A DNA stretch of 64,000 bases, taken from assembly GCA_002711995.1 (NCBI GenBank), contig PASN01000009.1, forward strand, positions 326,050-390,049, read 5' to 3'. The notes under the pieces are model-generated. The model was given only the letters and a program-made list of their open reading frames with translations, was not told the origin of the DNA and ran no database searches. The number at the start of each line of letters is the position of its first letter. Position 1 is the first letter of the stretch. The DNA comes from Halobacteriovoraceae bacterium. Lineage in GTDB: Bacteria; Bdellovibrionota; Bacteriovoracia; Bacteriovoracales; Bacteriovoracaceae. A program made the position numbers and the translations under genes. Of the stretch, positions 37,296 through 46,607 are shown in pieces.

Positions 37296-37520
37296 ATGAA
37301 GTTGGAACTTTATTATTACGAACAATGCCCTTTCTGCCGTATTGTGCTTGAAAAAATAAAATCACTAGGCCTTCAGGATTCCATTGAATTCAAGAACACA
37401 ATGGAAAGTCCCCAGTTTAGAACTGATCACCTGAATATAACCGGCAGAACAACTGTTCCATGTTTGTACGTGGACGGTGAGCCAATGTTCGAGTCTAGCG
37501 ACATTGCAAATTGGCTTTAA
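37296..37520 (+). CDS. Glutaredoxin-like protein
   Basis: A 74-residue thioredoxin-fold protein with the CPFC redox motif (YYYEQCPFCRIVLEKI), the TTVPCLYVDG strand with cis-proline, and FESSDIANWL at the end. Such proteins reduce disulphides or glutathione mixed disulphides. The ATG at 37296 is preceded by AAAGGAG; the frame extends to a GTG at 37245 that lies inside the upstream terminator. It probably starts the HD phosphohydrolase operon. Confidence 0.85.
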   Translation: MKLELYYYEQCPFCRIVLEKIKSLGLQDSIEFKNTMESPQFRTDHLNITGRTTVPCLYVDGEPMFESSDIANWL

Positions 37521-37550
37521 GAGAATCAAAACGCTATTTAAGGAACTAGA

Positions 37551-38852
37551 ATGGAAATTCGCGACCCGGTCCACGGATCAATCAAAATTCAAAAGGAAGA
37601 AGTTCAAATTCTTGAGCATCCCTTCTTTCAACGCTTGAGAAACATCAAGCAACTTGGTTTTTCCGAATACGTCTTCCCGGGAGCGACCCATACAAGATAC
37701 CTGCACTCTATAGGTGTCATGCATGTCGTCACCAAGGTTTTTGACACTGTCTTTAAGGACATAACATATGATAGCGATTGGCTTAGACTTAGAGAAACTG
37801 TGCGCTTGGCGTGTCTTCTTCATGACATTGGCCATGCTCCGTTAAGTCACACGACAGAATTTGTTATGCCACAGGTAAGCGAGCTTAAGCTTCCAAAAGC
37901 TTTCGCTCCAAAGAACGACAGACAGGCAAGCCACGAGGACTACACCATAAAGTCAATTGTAGATTCAAGCTTCACTGAGTCTTTTAAAGGAGTTAGTGAA
38001 AAGTTTGGAGTAAAACCCACAATGATAGCGGGACTTATTATTGGTGAGTGTCTCGATGATGACTATTTCACAATAAATGGGACTAACTACTTCCCTATTC
38101 TTCACCAACTAGTTTCCAGTGAAATGGACTGTGACCGCATGGACTATCTCCTGCGTGACTCCTATTTTTGTGGAGTAAGCTACGGAAAATTCGACCTGGA
38201 CTGGATTATCGACAACCTAAGAAAGGCTGAAGTCGACAACAAGTGCTACCTTGGAATCTCAGAGAGAGCGGTGTCAACTTTTGATGACTTTCTTCTTTGT
38301 CGTTTTCATATGTTCTTGATGGTTTACTTCCATTATAAAGCAGTTTGTCTTGAAAAAATGCTAGAGAGGTATTTCGCCTCTTCAAACAACGAGTATTCAA
38401 TTCCTGCGGACATAGAAGAGTATCTTCATCATGATGACCATTTCTTAATGAAGGTTTTAAGAGGCTCTAAAAACGAGTGGGCATCCAAGATAATCTTGAA
38501 CAACATCCCTCCAAAGATTTTTGAAACCTTCGGCACAGATCAATTGAAAACTCTTGATGAAATAGAAAGTTATCTAAAAGAGAACAATATAGACTTTATT
38601 AAGTGCTCCTCCTCAGGACGACTCTCCAAGTATTATATGGATGGGGATAATAGTTCAAATAAATACCCAATCAAGGTTGTTAGAGAGCAGCCCATTCTTA
38701 AAGGTCGAAACTTCATTCAAAACATCAATGAGGCCACAGACCTTTTTGAAAAATTCAGCAAGTCCCACAGAGTTAACAGACTCCACTGTGACTTTAAGGA
38801 ATTAAGCGACAAGCAGATACAGGAAATTAGGAATCTGGCCGACTCTCTATGA
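37551..38852 (+). CDS. HD-superfamily phosphohydrolase (dGTPase/SAMHD1-like)
   Basis: A 433-residue HD hydrolase. IRDPVHGSIKI at the start, HPFFQRLRNIKQLGFS, HTRYLHSIGVMHV and LLHDIGHAPLSHTTE are the conserved motifs of the dNTP triphosphohydrolase-like group (compare B. subtilis YwfO). Later SSEMDCDRMDYLLRD holds a conserved Asp. It probably hydrolyses dNTPs or another nucleotide, though substrates differ within the group. The stop codon overlaps the next gene (ATGA). Confidence 0.88.
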   Translation: MEIRDPVHGSIKIQKEEVQILEHPFFQRLRNIKQLGFSEYVFPGATHTRYLHSIGVMHVVTKVFDTVFKDITYDSDWLRLRETVRLACLLHDIGHAPLSHTTEFVMPQVSELKLPKAFAPKNDRQASHEDYTIKSIVDSSFTESFKGVSEKFGVKPTMIAGLIIGECLDDDYFTINGTNYFPILHQLVSSEMDCDRMDYLLRDSYFCGVSYGKFDLDWIIDNLRKAEVDNKCYLGISERAVSTFDDFLLCRFHMFLMVYFHYKAVCLEKMLERYFASSNNEYSIPADIEEYLHHDDHFLMKVLRGSKNEWASKIILNNIPPKIFETFGTDQLKTLDEIESYLKENNIDFIKCSSSGRLSKYYMDGDNSSNKYPIKVVREQPILKGRNFIQNINEATDLFEKFSKSHRVNRLHCDFKELSDKQIQEIRNLADSL

Positions 38853-39535
38853 ACTTAAACAAGATCATCATCTACAGCCTTCTTCTACTAACCTACTTGG
38901 GACTATCCAAAAGTCTCTCGCCTTCAGAGTTTGGAATTAGCTATGTGTTTAATGAAGAAAGCCTATCTTCACTTATAAAGGGAGCCCCTGTGTCCGTGAT
39001 CTTGGTGGACACCCACAGCACAGGATTTATCATTAAAACCTACTATCAAAAGTATAAAGTGGTTTATGGCTTCCAAACCTATGAAGAGCTGATAGTGAGA
39101 ACATCAAGAGCGTTTACTCAAAAAAATAAAGACTACATAGGCATGTCTATTTTTAGAAGATCAGAAGATTTAAATGAGTCCTTCACCCCTCTCCCTCCTG
39201 GGAGCGTGTTCATAGGCAACCGCGACTTTGGACGCTGGAGAAACACGAGCAAAGGCAAGGTTTGGAGCTTCTACCGCGCATACCGATACATTCCGCAATA
39301 CACAGGCCTTAAAAGCTACACTGCAACTTACAATGTTTTCCAACAGATTCAAAAAAGTGTTCGTGACAATACCCCATTTTTTGGCTTTAATGATGAGTTT
39401 GGGACCAAAGGAAGCATCACAAAAAGAGAGTTTCCAGCATACTTTAAAAAAGACAGAAATGATCAGTTCGATTTAAAAGACTACTTTTCTGACATCGTAA
39501 AAAGAAACTTCAGGGCCAGCAGAGGGGCGCAATGA
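38849..39535 (+). CDS. Exported protein, unknown function
   Basis: A 228-residue protein with an N-terminal hydrophobic segment (MNLNKIIIYSLLLLTYLGL), probably a signal peptide or anchor. The mature part has YVFNEESLSSLIKGAPVSV and a basic C-terminus. No domain was recognised. It overlaps the HD gene by four bases on the left and a membrane protein gene by four bases on the right, so it is part of one operon. Confidence 0.72.
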   Translation: MNLNKIIIYSLLLLTYLGLSKSLSPSEFGISYVFNEESLSSLIKGAPVSVILVDTHSTGFIIKTYYQKYKVVYGFQTYEELIVRTSRAFTQKNKDYIGMSIFRRSEDLNESFTPLPPGSVFIGNRDFGRWRNTSKGKVWSFYRAYRYIPQYTGLKSYTATYNVFQQIQKSVRDNTPFFGFNDEFGTKGSITKREFPAYFKKDRNDQFDLKDYFSDIVKRNFRASRGAQ

Positions 39536-40422
39536 ACGAGATTTTTGACAAGCTGCTAATTCGTTTTTTATTCACAGTCTTTATTTGTCTAGGACTGCTT
39601 TTCTATAAGTACGCACACGTTCTTTTCTACCCATCTCAAAAGAAGCAGATTCTTAAAAAGATCTACCCTTCAGAGAACTATGTGGACACACTTCATGTTT
39701 TTTCAAGACTAATTGGTATAGCCATAATTTTCTCAACCCTAGAGTTCAATGAGTACATTGGCTTTGTGAGAAGTGTTTTGGACTTTTTCATTCTTGGAAC
39801 CAGTGGCATCGTTCTTTACCTATTCTCTCTATACATTATGGACAATATTGTTTTCTACAATTTTGAATATAAAGATGAGGTGTTAAAGAAAAGAAACGCA
39901 TCTTATGGAATCGTCTCCTTCTCTCAATCAATCTGTATGGCCTTTTTGGTAAGGAGCATATTTCAGGAGTCTGAACATTCACTAATCATTTTATTTATTT
40001 TATGGCTTTTTGCGCTTGTGCTGTTTGGCTTTTCCACAAAGCTATATGGATACGTCTCCAAGCTTTCCTTTAATAGCTTAATGATTCAAAAGAACTTAGG
40101 CCTTGCCTTCTCTTACTCTGGCTTTCTATTTGGGAACGCCTTGATCATTATGGCGGCCTTTCACCATGAGCATCACGATATAGTTTCCTACTGCATTCAG
40201 GTAGTGCTTAAAACACTTCTTGGGGCCTTAATTTTTCCTATATTTAGAGCTGGCGTGACTCAAGTGTTTCAAATCCAAGAAGGCCCGACAGAGGGACAGA
40301 CAACTGAGATTCCACACCTAGGCTATGGAATTTACGAGGGTTCTGTATTTTTAATGGTTGGACTGCTTACATCTATCATTATCGGACAAATTCACTTTGG
40401 AACTATTTACCCGTTCTTCTAG
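39532..40422 (+). CDS. Polytopic membrane protein, possible tandem DUF350
   Basis: A 296-residue membrane protein with about eight hydrophobic helices. Two internal segments, NASYGIVSFSQSICMAFLV and NLGLAFSYSGFLFGNALII, resemble each other and the DUF350 (YjfL) pattern of paired small helices. That reading is tentative. It ends 53 bases before the rhodanese-like gene and overlaps the exported-protein gene by four bases. Confidence 0.65.
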   Translation: MNEIFDKLLIRFLFTVFICLGLLFYKYAHVLFYPSQKKQILKKIYPSENYVDTLHVFSRLIGIAIIFSTLEFNEYIGFVRSVLDFFILGTSGIVLYLFSLYIMDNIVFYNFEYKDEVLKKRNASYGIVSFSQSICMAFLVRSIFQESEHSLIILFILWLFALVLFGFSTKLYGYVSKLSFNSLMIQKNLGLAFSYSGFLFGNALIIMAAFHHEHHDIVSYCIQVVLKTLLGALIFPIFRAGVTQVFQIQEGPTEGQTTEIPHLGYGIYEGSVFLMVGLLTSIIIGQIHFGTIYPFF

Positions 40423-40475
40423 GCGCTAACCAATTTGTTTACAATGGTATTTGAAGACTAGTTTGAAGGAGTGCC

Positions 40476-40994
40476 ATGAAGGACAAGTTGGAAAACAATA
40501 TTTTCTCCAAATTGGAAAAGATAGAACAGCGCCTGGATAAAATGGAGCGCAGACTCGAGCGCATGGACCAACAAACAAAAACGGCCTTCCAAACAATCCA
40601 AGCCCAAATGGTTAGAGTGAAGAATGGTGAAAAACTTCCAGACGACTACCTACTAAATAGACGTGGCTACAACGATCTCTCTCCTGAAAAGGCACAGAGA
40701 ATCTTTGGTGAAAAAAATAGAGACTTTATACTGTTAGATGTATCCGAGAAGGCCTTCCACAGGCCACAAGGCTTTCCTGAGGCCATCCACTTACCATTGG
40801 AAGAATTGGGTATAAGACACAAAGAGCTTCCAAATAAAACATCAAGCATGATGATTATATCCGAAGACGGAACCCGCTCAATATTGGCATGCGAGCTTTT
40901 AAACAAGCATGGTTTTTACAATTTAAACAATGTTTCCGGTGGATATAAGTATTGGCCACAAGAAAGAAAAGAGACCAAGCTAAGGATCGCATAA
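40476..40994 (+). CDS. Coiled coil plus rhodanese-like domain, Cys replaced by Ser
   Basis: A 172-residue protein. Residues 1-48 form a heptad-rich coiled coil (LEKIEQRLDKMERRLERMD). A single rhodanese-like domain follows (about 66-168): FILLDVSEKAFHRPQGF, AIHLPLEEL and the loop SEDGTRS at 129-135. In active rhodaneses this loop is CxxGxR; here the nucleophile position is Ser129, so sulphur transfer is unlikely. A binding or scaffold role is more probable. GAAGGAG precedes the ATG. It converges on the MarR gene with one base between. Confidence 0.82.
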   Translation: MKDKLENNIFSKLEKIEQRLDKMERRLERMDQQTKTAFQTIQAQMVRVKNGEKLPDDYLLNRRGYNDLSPEKAQRIFGEKNRDFILLDVSEKAFHRPQGFPEAIHLPLEELGIRHKELPNKTSSMMIISEDGTRSILACELLNKHGFYNLNNVSGGYKYWPQERKETKLRIA

Positions 40995-40995
40995 A

Positions 40996-41451
40996 CTAGA
41001 ACAAGGTTTGCTGTTTATCGTCTGACTTTATCTTTTGGTGAAAGGTTTCCAAAGTAAGGGTGATTCGATCGAGCTCCACTTCCCCTATTCTTTTCAAATA
41101 TTCGTTTTCAAGCTCTTCTATAACTTCCAACATGTTTATCTTGAACTTTTCTCCGTACTCAGTCAGGAAAACACGCTGCTCTCTTTTGTCCTGCTCACCC
41201 TTTCTACGAACGATATAGCCTCTTTTTTCAAGTTCGTTCAGATGACTTGTCATAGTCTGCTTTTTAAGACCACAGGCATTTCCCACCTCTTTAATCGAGG
41301 GAGTCTCCATTTCACAAACATTTGTCAGGATCTCTAAAAAACTAGGTCTAAGATCAATGAAGCCTTTTTGCTGAAGGGCCTCAAGAAGGTCATTTGAGTA
41401 GTGCCGATAAATTTTCTTTAGTAGGCTTCCTACCTTGGCTATTCGATGCAT
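40996..41451 (-). CDS. MarR-family transcriptional regulator
   Basis: A 151-residue winged-helix regulator. The DNA-recognition part is PSIKEVGNACGLKKQTMTSH, the wing is KGEQDKREQRVFLTEYG, and the flanking helices form the dimer. MarR proteins usually repress their own gene and release DNA on ligand binding. A perfect palindrome overlaps this start codon, which supports autoregulation. No ribosome site is seen before the ATG, so the mRNA may be leaderless. The regulated partner is unclear, as neighbours on both sides are unrelated. Confidence 0.87.
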   Translation of the reverse strand: MHRIAKVGSLLKKIYRHYSNDLLEALQQKGFIDLRPSFLEILTNVCEMETPSIKEVGNACGLKKQTMTSHLNELEKRGYIVRRKGEQDKREQRVFLTEYGEKFKINMLEVIEELENEYLKRIGEVELDRITLTLETFHQKIKSDDKQQTLF

Positions 41452-41480
41452 AATACTATTTTAGTACAAAATAGTATTAT
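41450..41480. promoter_or_regulatory. Palindromic operator overlapping the MarR start codon
   Basis: Perfect 13-base arms (41450-41462 and 41468-41480) around AGTAC. Two bases of the ATG lie in the left arm. The AT-rich arms contain TAGTAT and TACTAT, which also resemble a -10 box. Binding of the encoded MarR dimer here would block transcription. Confidence 0.8.
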
Positions 41481-41495
41481 TTCCATACCTTTTTG

Positions 41496-41759
41496 CTAAA
41501 TACTTAGATTTTCTAAAGCAATCGTAAGCTCTTCACTTAATTCAGGGGTTTGACTACCTTCATCTCCTGCCTCTGCCAATAATTCCATTGCAGCTCCTGG
41601 ACGAAATGCGGAGGTTTCAAACTCACTGGTGCCTTCATACCACAAGGACATCTTAACGAGCTTTTTCATTTGTCCATGATCCAGATGCATAGTGCTTGCT
41701 TTGGCGATTGAAGTGGTGGCCGATAGTGCGATGATGGCGATAAAGAGACGTTTAAGCAT
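41496..41759 (-). CDS. Small exported protein, unknown function
   Basis: An 87-residue protein with a Sec signal (LFIAIIALSATTSIAKAS). The mature part is about 65 residues, acidic, ending in SEELTIALENLSI. No domain was recognised. AGGAAAT precedes the ATG. It resembles the small exported gene at 5794 in style only. Confidence 0.68.
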   Translation of the reverse strand: MLKRLFIAIIALSATTSIAKASTMHLDHGQMKKLVKMSLWYEGTSEFETSAFRPGAAMELLAEAGDEGSQTPELSEELTIALENLSI

Positions 41760-41904
41760 TTAAAATTTCCTTAATCTTTAAGTTTCAGACAAGAACATTT
41801 TCCCAAAAACTAAGAAATTTCTCCACATCAGTGGAGGCATTTACAACCCCCTGTTAGAAAACTAACACCCCTTAAACTAAGAATATTTACCTATTTAGAG
41901 TAGG

Positions 41905-43014
41905 TTAAAACAAGTTTCTGGAGTTACTTATTGAGGTAACCAACCCAATGCAGATTCCAAAGGTCAGAATACTGGAGCCACCATACGACATAAGAGGCAG
42001 CGGAAGGCCTACAATTGGCATAAGTCCCATGACCATCGACATGTTTATGAAGGTGTGCCAAAAGAAAATTGCCATAAGCCCTATGGCCAATATGGAGTCA
42101 AAGAATCGAAGGGACGACCCCGCAAGCCATATAAACCGCATCAATAGAATAATGTACAAACTTATCAAAACCACAGATCCAAAGAAGCCGTGCTCTTCAT
42201 TATAAATAGAGAAAACAAAGTCGGTGTGATTCTCCGGCAGATAGTTAAGTGACGCCTGAGATGACTTTTTAAAGCCTTTTCCAAACCACCTTCCGGATCC
42301 GATCGCAATTTCCGATTGAATCGCATTGTAGCCAGACCCTTTCGCGTCGGCATAGGGATCAATAAAGGTCAGAATTCTTTTCTTTTGATATTCTTTCAGT
42401 CCAAATTTATACATGACTGAGCCACTGATAAGGCCTAGAAGAACAATCACTCCTATGGATTTCCATCTGAGTCTTTTATAAAAGCTCACCACCAAGAAAA
42501 TTAAAAGAAGCAATAAACCTGTTCCCAAGTCTGGCTGAACGACAATCAATACGGTTGGAATGATCGTAATTATAAAAGGCACGATAAGATCTTTTAGATA
42601 AAGCTCTTTCTCAGGACTGTTCTTTGTGTAATATCTCGCAAGGGCCAGGGCCAAGGATATTTTCATAAGCTCCGATGGCTGAAGTCTAAAACCTCCAAAG
42701 ACAAGCCACCTTTGAGCGCCCATGCCCTCTTTACCCATAATTAAAACAAGTATAAGAAGCAGCACATTAAAAGCGTAGGCCCAATAAGCGAGTCTGAACA
42801 TGGACTTTGGTGGAAACATGCTGATGCCAAAAGCAATAACGTTTGCCAGAGAAAACCAAAGGATTTGAGATTTAAACAGATTCTGCATGTGAGCAGATGA
42901 GTGGGAGTGAGTTGCCGAGTACAAATTTAAAACACCCACAATAAAGATAGCGAGCATAGTCACCATGAAGGTGTAATCGTATTTTTTAAAAAACTCTAAT
43001 ATGGCTCTGTTCAC
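41905..43014 (-). CDS. rodA: RodA peptidoglycan glycosyltransferase (SEDS)
   Basis: A 369-residue SEDS polymerase with about ten membrane segments. It polymerises glycan strands during cell elongation with PBP2. Conserved parts include GAQRWLVFGGFRLQPSELMK, the large loop with SGYNAIQSEIAIGSGRWFGKGFKKSSQ, ENHTDFVFSIYNEEHGF and GLPLPLMSYGGSS near the end. It is the last gene of the minus-strand order mreC-mreD-mrdA-rodA, nine bases after mrdA. Confidence 0.95.
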   Translation of the reverse strand: MNRAILEFFKKYDYTFMVTMLAIFIVGVLNLYSATHSHSSAHMQNLFKSQILWFSLANVIAFGISMFPPKSMFRLAYWAYAFNVLLLILVLIMGKEGMGAQRWLVFGGFRLQPSELMKISLALALARYYTKNSPEKELYLKDLIVPFIITIIPTVLIVVQPDLGTGLLLLLIFLVVSFYKRLRWKSIGVIVLLGLISGSVMYKFGLKEYQKKRILTFIDPYADAKGSGYNAIQSEIAIGSGRWFGKGFKKSSQASLNYLPENHTDFVFSIYNEEHGFFGSVVLISLYIILLMRFIWLAGSSLRFFDSILAIGLMAIFFWHTFINMSMVMGLMPIVGLPLPLMSYGGSSILTFGICIGLVTSISNSRNLF

Positions 43015-43023
43015 TTTTATCCT

Positions 43024-45033
43024 CTAGTCTTCTTGAGCAGAATCGTCCTCTGCACCTGATGCGCTCTCTTGCGCTTCATTCTCTTTTTTGGCCTTCTCAC
43101 GCGCAGCATTTCTCTTTCTTAAAAAACTCAAATACTGTGCCTTCTCTTTCTTGGCGAACTCTTTGTGCTTTTCTGGCAGGTATTTTTGCATATATTGGCT
43201 GACAACTTTTTCAACAACAGGCGCGGCCGCAGTTGATCCACCACAACCGTGCTCAACCAATGCGGCAACAGCAATTTTAGGATCGTCATATGGCGCGAAG
43301 GCCACAAACACCCCATGGTGTCTAAATTCATATGGCATCTCAGAACATTTCGAATAAAGATTCTCTGCACTCTGGGCTCTAATAACCTGACTAGTTCCAG
43401 TCTTCCCGGCCATATTGTTGCCAAAGCCTCTTCTCCACCAAGCAGTGCCTTTTGGTTGATTCACAACTCTATGAAGGCCTTCTCTAACAGCGTTCCAAGT
43501 CGAGTCTTTAAGTTCGATCTCTCTAATAAGCTCTGGTTCGTACTTTTTAATTAACTTTCCGTTGTAATCGAAAACCTCGTCCACAACGTATGGTTTAAAA
43601 AGCTTCCCTTTTGTGGCCAGCGCCGCATAGGCGTTTGCTAGCTGAAGAGTTGAAGTCAAAACATAGGATTGTCCAATTGAACAAGAAAGAGTTTCACCTT
43701 GCTGCCATGGGATTCCATTTCTTTTAAGCTTCCACTCTTTGGTTGGAATAAGGCCAGAAACTTCTCTTGGAAGGGAAATTCCCGATCTTTGGCCAAAGCC
43801 AAACATCTTTGCGTATTTTGCAAGGGAATCTATATCCATGTCAGTTGCGGCCTTGTAAAAGAAGATATTGCAAGACTGCATCAGGGCGTCTCTAACATTG
43901 ACCTTCTCGGTCCCCCAACGCTTCCAGCTGTGATAAACACGCCTTCCAAGTCGGTAAGTTCCATGACATCTTATTTTAGTGTTTGGATTTATAATCCCCT
44001 CTTCCAAAGCTGCAATAGCGGTGAAAGGTTTGAAAGTTGATCCAGGAGAAAAGTGCTCCTGAATGCTTCTATCCCTTAGAGGGTTTTCTTCGTTGGTAAT
44101 TAATGAATTCCAATATTCAGTAGTAAGACCGCGGCTAAACTGGGAAGGATCGAATGCCGGAGTCGACACCATGGTTAAAATCTTTCCAGTTTTCACATCC
44201 AAGGCCACGAGACTTCCAGACTTACCTTTTAACGCTTCATAGGCGGCAACTTGCATGTCGCGATCAATTGTGAGCTTTAAGTTCTTTCCAGGTCTTGGCA
44301 TCTTATCTTGAATGCCCTGAAAGAGGTTGTCGGTGTTGATGTATTTCTTCTTTCTTCCAAGAGCGTCCACCTCAACATATTCAAATCCGTTTTCACCACG
44401 AAGGGTTTTATCCATCTCCTCTTCGATGCCAAATTGACCAATGAAGTCACCTAGATGGTAATCCAGTTTGTCTCTGCTTCTATATTTTGGAAGTTGTTGT
44501 TGGGAGATCTCTGAAATGTATCCAAGAAGGTGCGCGCCAACTTCGCCGTCCACATACTCACGGCTAATAAAGGTGTCCACACTGACCCCAGGAAGAGATG
44601 CGTTTTCAGTTTCTATTTGGGCGACTTCCTTCAAGGAAATGTTCTTCTTTATAATGATAGGACGATACCTTGCTTGAGAAGAGTGTTTTTTGATTGTGGA
44701 TTTTACGTCCTTGATATCCATATCCAATATGGATGCCAGTCTATTAAGAGTTTCATCCTTGTTCTTTAAATATTGCCTAGTCAGTACAGCGTCAAAACGA
44801 GGAATATTGTCCACAAGAAGCTGATCATTTGTTGAATAGATCATCCCTCGAGGAGCTCTTGCAATCTCTTTTCTCAATCGGTTTTGAATTGAGAACTTGT
44901 GGTACTGATCACCCTTGTAGACCTGAAGGTACCAAAGCCTTAAAAGGATAATCCCAAAACAGACGAGGATAATATTGGCCACTTGCGTGGCCCTTTTTCT
45001 ATGGAGTTTTATCAGTTCTTCATCGCCAAACAT
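43024..45033 (-). CDS. mrdA: Penicillin-binding protein 2 transpeptidase
   Basis: A 669-residue class B PBP with an N-terminal anchor (about 17-37), a dimerisation domain and a transpeptidase domain. Active-site motifs are STFK (Ser332-Lys335), SCN in DALMQSCNIFF, and KTGT in AGKTGTSQV. It cross-links strands made by RodA. The C-terminal 40 residues are Lys/Glu/Ala-rich. The start shares one base with the mreD stop, and rodA follows directly. Confidence 0.95.
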   Translation of the reverse strand: MFGDEELIKLHRKRATQVANIILVCFGIILLRLWYLQVYKGDQYHKFSIQNRLRKEIARAPRGMIYSTNDQLLVDNIPRFDAVLTRQYLKNKDETLNRLASILDMDIKDVKSTIKKHSSQARYRPIIIKKNISLKEVAQIETENASLPGVSVDTFISREYVDGEVGAHLLGYISEISQQQLPKYRSRDKLDYHLGDFIGQFGIEEEMDKTLRGENGFEYVEVDALGRKKKYINTDNLFQGIQDKMPRPGKNLKLTIDRDMQVAAYEALKGKSGSLVALDVKTGKILTMVSTPAFDPSQFSRGLTTEYWNSLITNEENPLRDRSIQEHFSPGSTFKPFTAIAALEEGIINPNTKIRCHGTYRLGRRVYHSWKRWGTEKVNVRDALMQSCNIFFYKAATDMDIDSLAKYAKMFGFGQRSGISLPREVSGLIPTKEWKLKRNGIPWQQGETLSCSIGQSYVLTSTLQLANAYAALATKGKLFKPYVVDEVFDYNGKLIKKYEPELIREIELKDSTWNAVREGLHRVVNQPKGTAWWRRGFGNNMAGKTGTSQVIRAQSAENLYSKCSEMPYEFRHHGVFVAFAPYDDPKIAVAALVEHGCGGSTAAAPVVEKVVSQYMQKYLPEKHKEFAKKEKAQYLSFLRKRNAAREKAKKENEAQESASGAEDDSAQED

Positions 45034-45566
45034 TAAATAGCAACTCCAACAGCTTTAGACTTTACTCTCCAAACTCGGTCTAAAACAAAGAAAAAGAATG
45101 GTGAAAGGATTGATAAGGCCAAACTTTCTGGAATGTCTTGCCAGAAAAGGTGAAAAAAGTTTCCAAAGTCTCCAAGTTTCAGGGACAGCAAAAAACTTGT
45201 CGCAACAAACCAGGCAACCTGAAAGATTTGAACAACGATAATTGTGGAAATAGCCGTGCTAAAGTCAAGCATGTCTTTAAGGTATCTAACCGACATGGAA
45301 ACCAACACACCGGTAAACGCTCCAATCGCCCATCCCTCAATAGAGAAAAGGGAGTGAACGTATTGAACGATCATAATAAGCCACGCCAATACAGGTGTTT
45401 CCAGTTTAAAAGCGAGAAAGAGCACAATAAGCACGTTAAACTCTGGCCTAAAGTTGATTATCCCCATGGCCGGAAGAAAAGCTGTTGTGAAAATTTCAAG
45501 GACAATCAAAAGCAAACAAGTCTTTATAGTTCCCAGCAAAATCTCTTTTGGTCCATATTTATTCAT
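45033..45566 (-). CDS. mreD: Rod-shape protein MreD
   Basis: A 177-residue inner-membrane protein with five to six membrane segments, matching MreD by size, hydrophobic pattern and position between mreC and mrdA. The start is placed at 45566 (MNKYGPKEIL), because AAGGAAG lies seven bases upstream and the overlap with mreC is then only eight bases; the frame extends to 45617. MreD links MreC and the elongation complex in the membrane. Confidence 0.88.
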   Translation of the reverse strand: MNKYGPKEILLGTIKTCLLLIVLEIFTTAFLPAMGIINFRPEFNVLIVLFLAFKLETPVLAWLIMIVQYVHSLFSIEGWAIGAFTGVLVSMSVRYLKDMLDFSTAISTIIVVQIFQVAWFVATSFLLSLKLGDFGNFFHLFWQDIPESLALSILSPFFFFVLDRVWRVKSKAVGVAI

Positions 45567-46428
45567 TGGTTTCTTCCTTGGCAACGTCTCTGTTCTCGGT
45601 CTTCTCTTCCTTCTCAATCAGGACAACAACTTCTTCAAGCTTATGAAAGTTTACTGACGGGGTTACAACAATGGATTGTGTGATCCCGTAGTTCTCTTTA
45701 TCTATTTGGGTGATCTTTCCAACCTTGATACCTTTTGGATAAATGTTTCCAAGGCCAGCAGTGATGATTTCATCTCCAACTTCGACTTTTTCTGTTCTGT
45801 TCACATACTTCAAACGACATTTGAATTCTGAGATACCTTCAACAATCCCATGAGTCCTAGTTCTGGCGACAATCGAATCAACTCTGTTGTTTTGATCTAA
45901 AATGGTAAGGATGTCGGCGTAATTTGGAGTAAGTCTATATACATAGCCAACAAGGCCATTCATTGTGATGACTGGAGACATTTTTTTAAGCCCGTCTGCT
46001 GAGCCTTTGTTGATTCTTAAAACTTTAAACTCGTTAGAGGCGTCCCAACTAACAATTTGAGCAAGGACCTTCTCTCTAGGAATTTCTTTTCCAAACTGTA
46101 GAAGCTGCTTAAGTCTTTCGTTTTCTTTTTTAACTTCTTGAAACTCAAAGATCTGATTGTTTAATGCCTTAACCTCTTTTCTAAGCTCAGCGTTGTCTTT
46201 TGAGGTGTTAACGATCATAACGTAATGATCCAGCATGTTCGCAAGTTTTTCTCTGGTGGACAAAGCACCTCTTTGAATAGGCGCAAAGGCCTCTATTAGA
46301 AATGCCTCGAAAGTGGAAACATCTTTAAGAGAATAATTCTGCACGGCAATGCCCCACAGCGCCAACACTACAACAATAATATTATTGGCCAGTTTCCACC
46401 TGGAAGAGTCCACAGTAAAATTCTTCAA
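45559..46428 (-). CDS. mreC: Rod-shape protein MreC
   Basis: A 289-residue bitopic protein: one membrane segment (about 14-31), a coiled coil (about 75-112) and a beta-barrel periplasmic domain with IVSWDASNEFKVLRINKG, GLVGYVYRLTPNYADIL and GDEIITAGLGNIYPKGIKVG. It activates PBP2/RodA. The start is TTG with weak ribosome-site bases (TAGG) upstream. mreB is not next to it, which is unusual since mreB often precedes mreC. Confidence 0.94.
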   Translation of the reverse strand: MKNFTVDSSRWKLANNIIVVVLALWGIAVQNYSLKDVSTFEAFLIEAFAPIQRGALSTREKLANMLDHYVMIVNTSKDNAELRKEVKALNNQIFEFQEVKKENERLKQLLQFGKEIPREKVLAQIVSWDASNEFKVLRINKGSADGLKKMSPVITMNGLVGYVYRLTPNYADILTILDQNNRVDSIVARTRTHGIVEGISEFKCRLKYVNRTEKVEVGDEIITAGLGNIYPKGIKVGKITQIDKENYGITQSIVVTPSVNFHKLEEVVVLIEKEEKTENRDVAKEETNE

Positions 46429-46607
46429 AACCTAACATCCTGCGCAATTTGTTTATAATTTGTACAACTTAAGTTATCTAAACGAGAACACCATGCCAAG
46501 AGTTTAACGACGGATGACACCTGGCGCAAATTGACTTTAACAAAAAAAATTATAGAATTTTACTTTTGTAATGTCACAACAAACTGCCACACCAAAAGGG
46601 AAGCAAA

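Noticed and set aside
46454..46459. TATAAT in the mreC-ppiD divergent gap
   Set aside because: No -35 at usable spacing for ppiD, and over 140 bases of leader would result; left unassigned.
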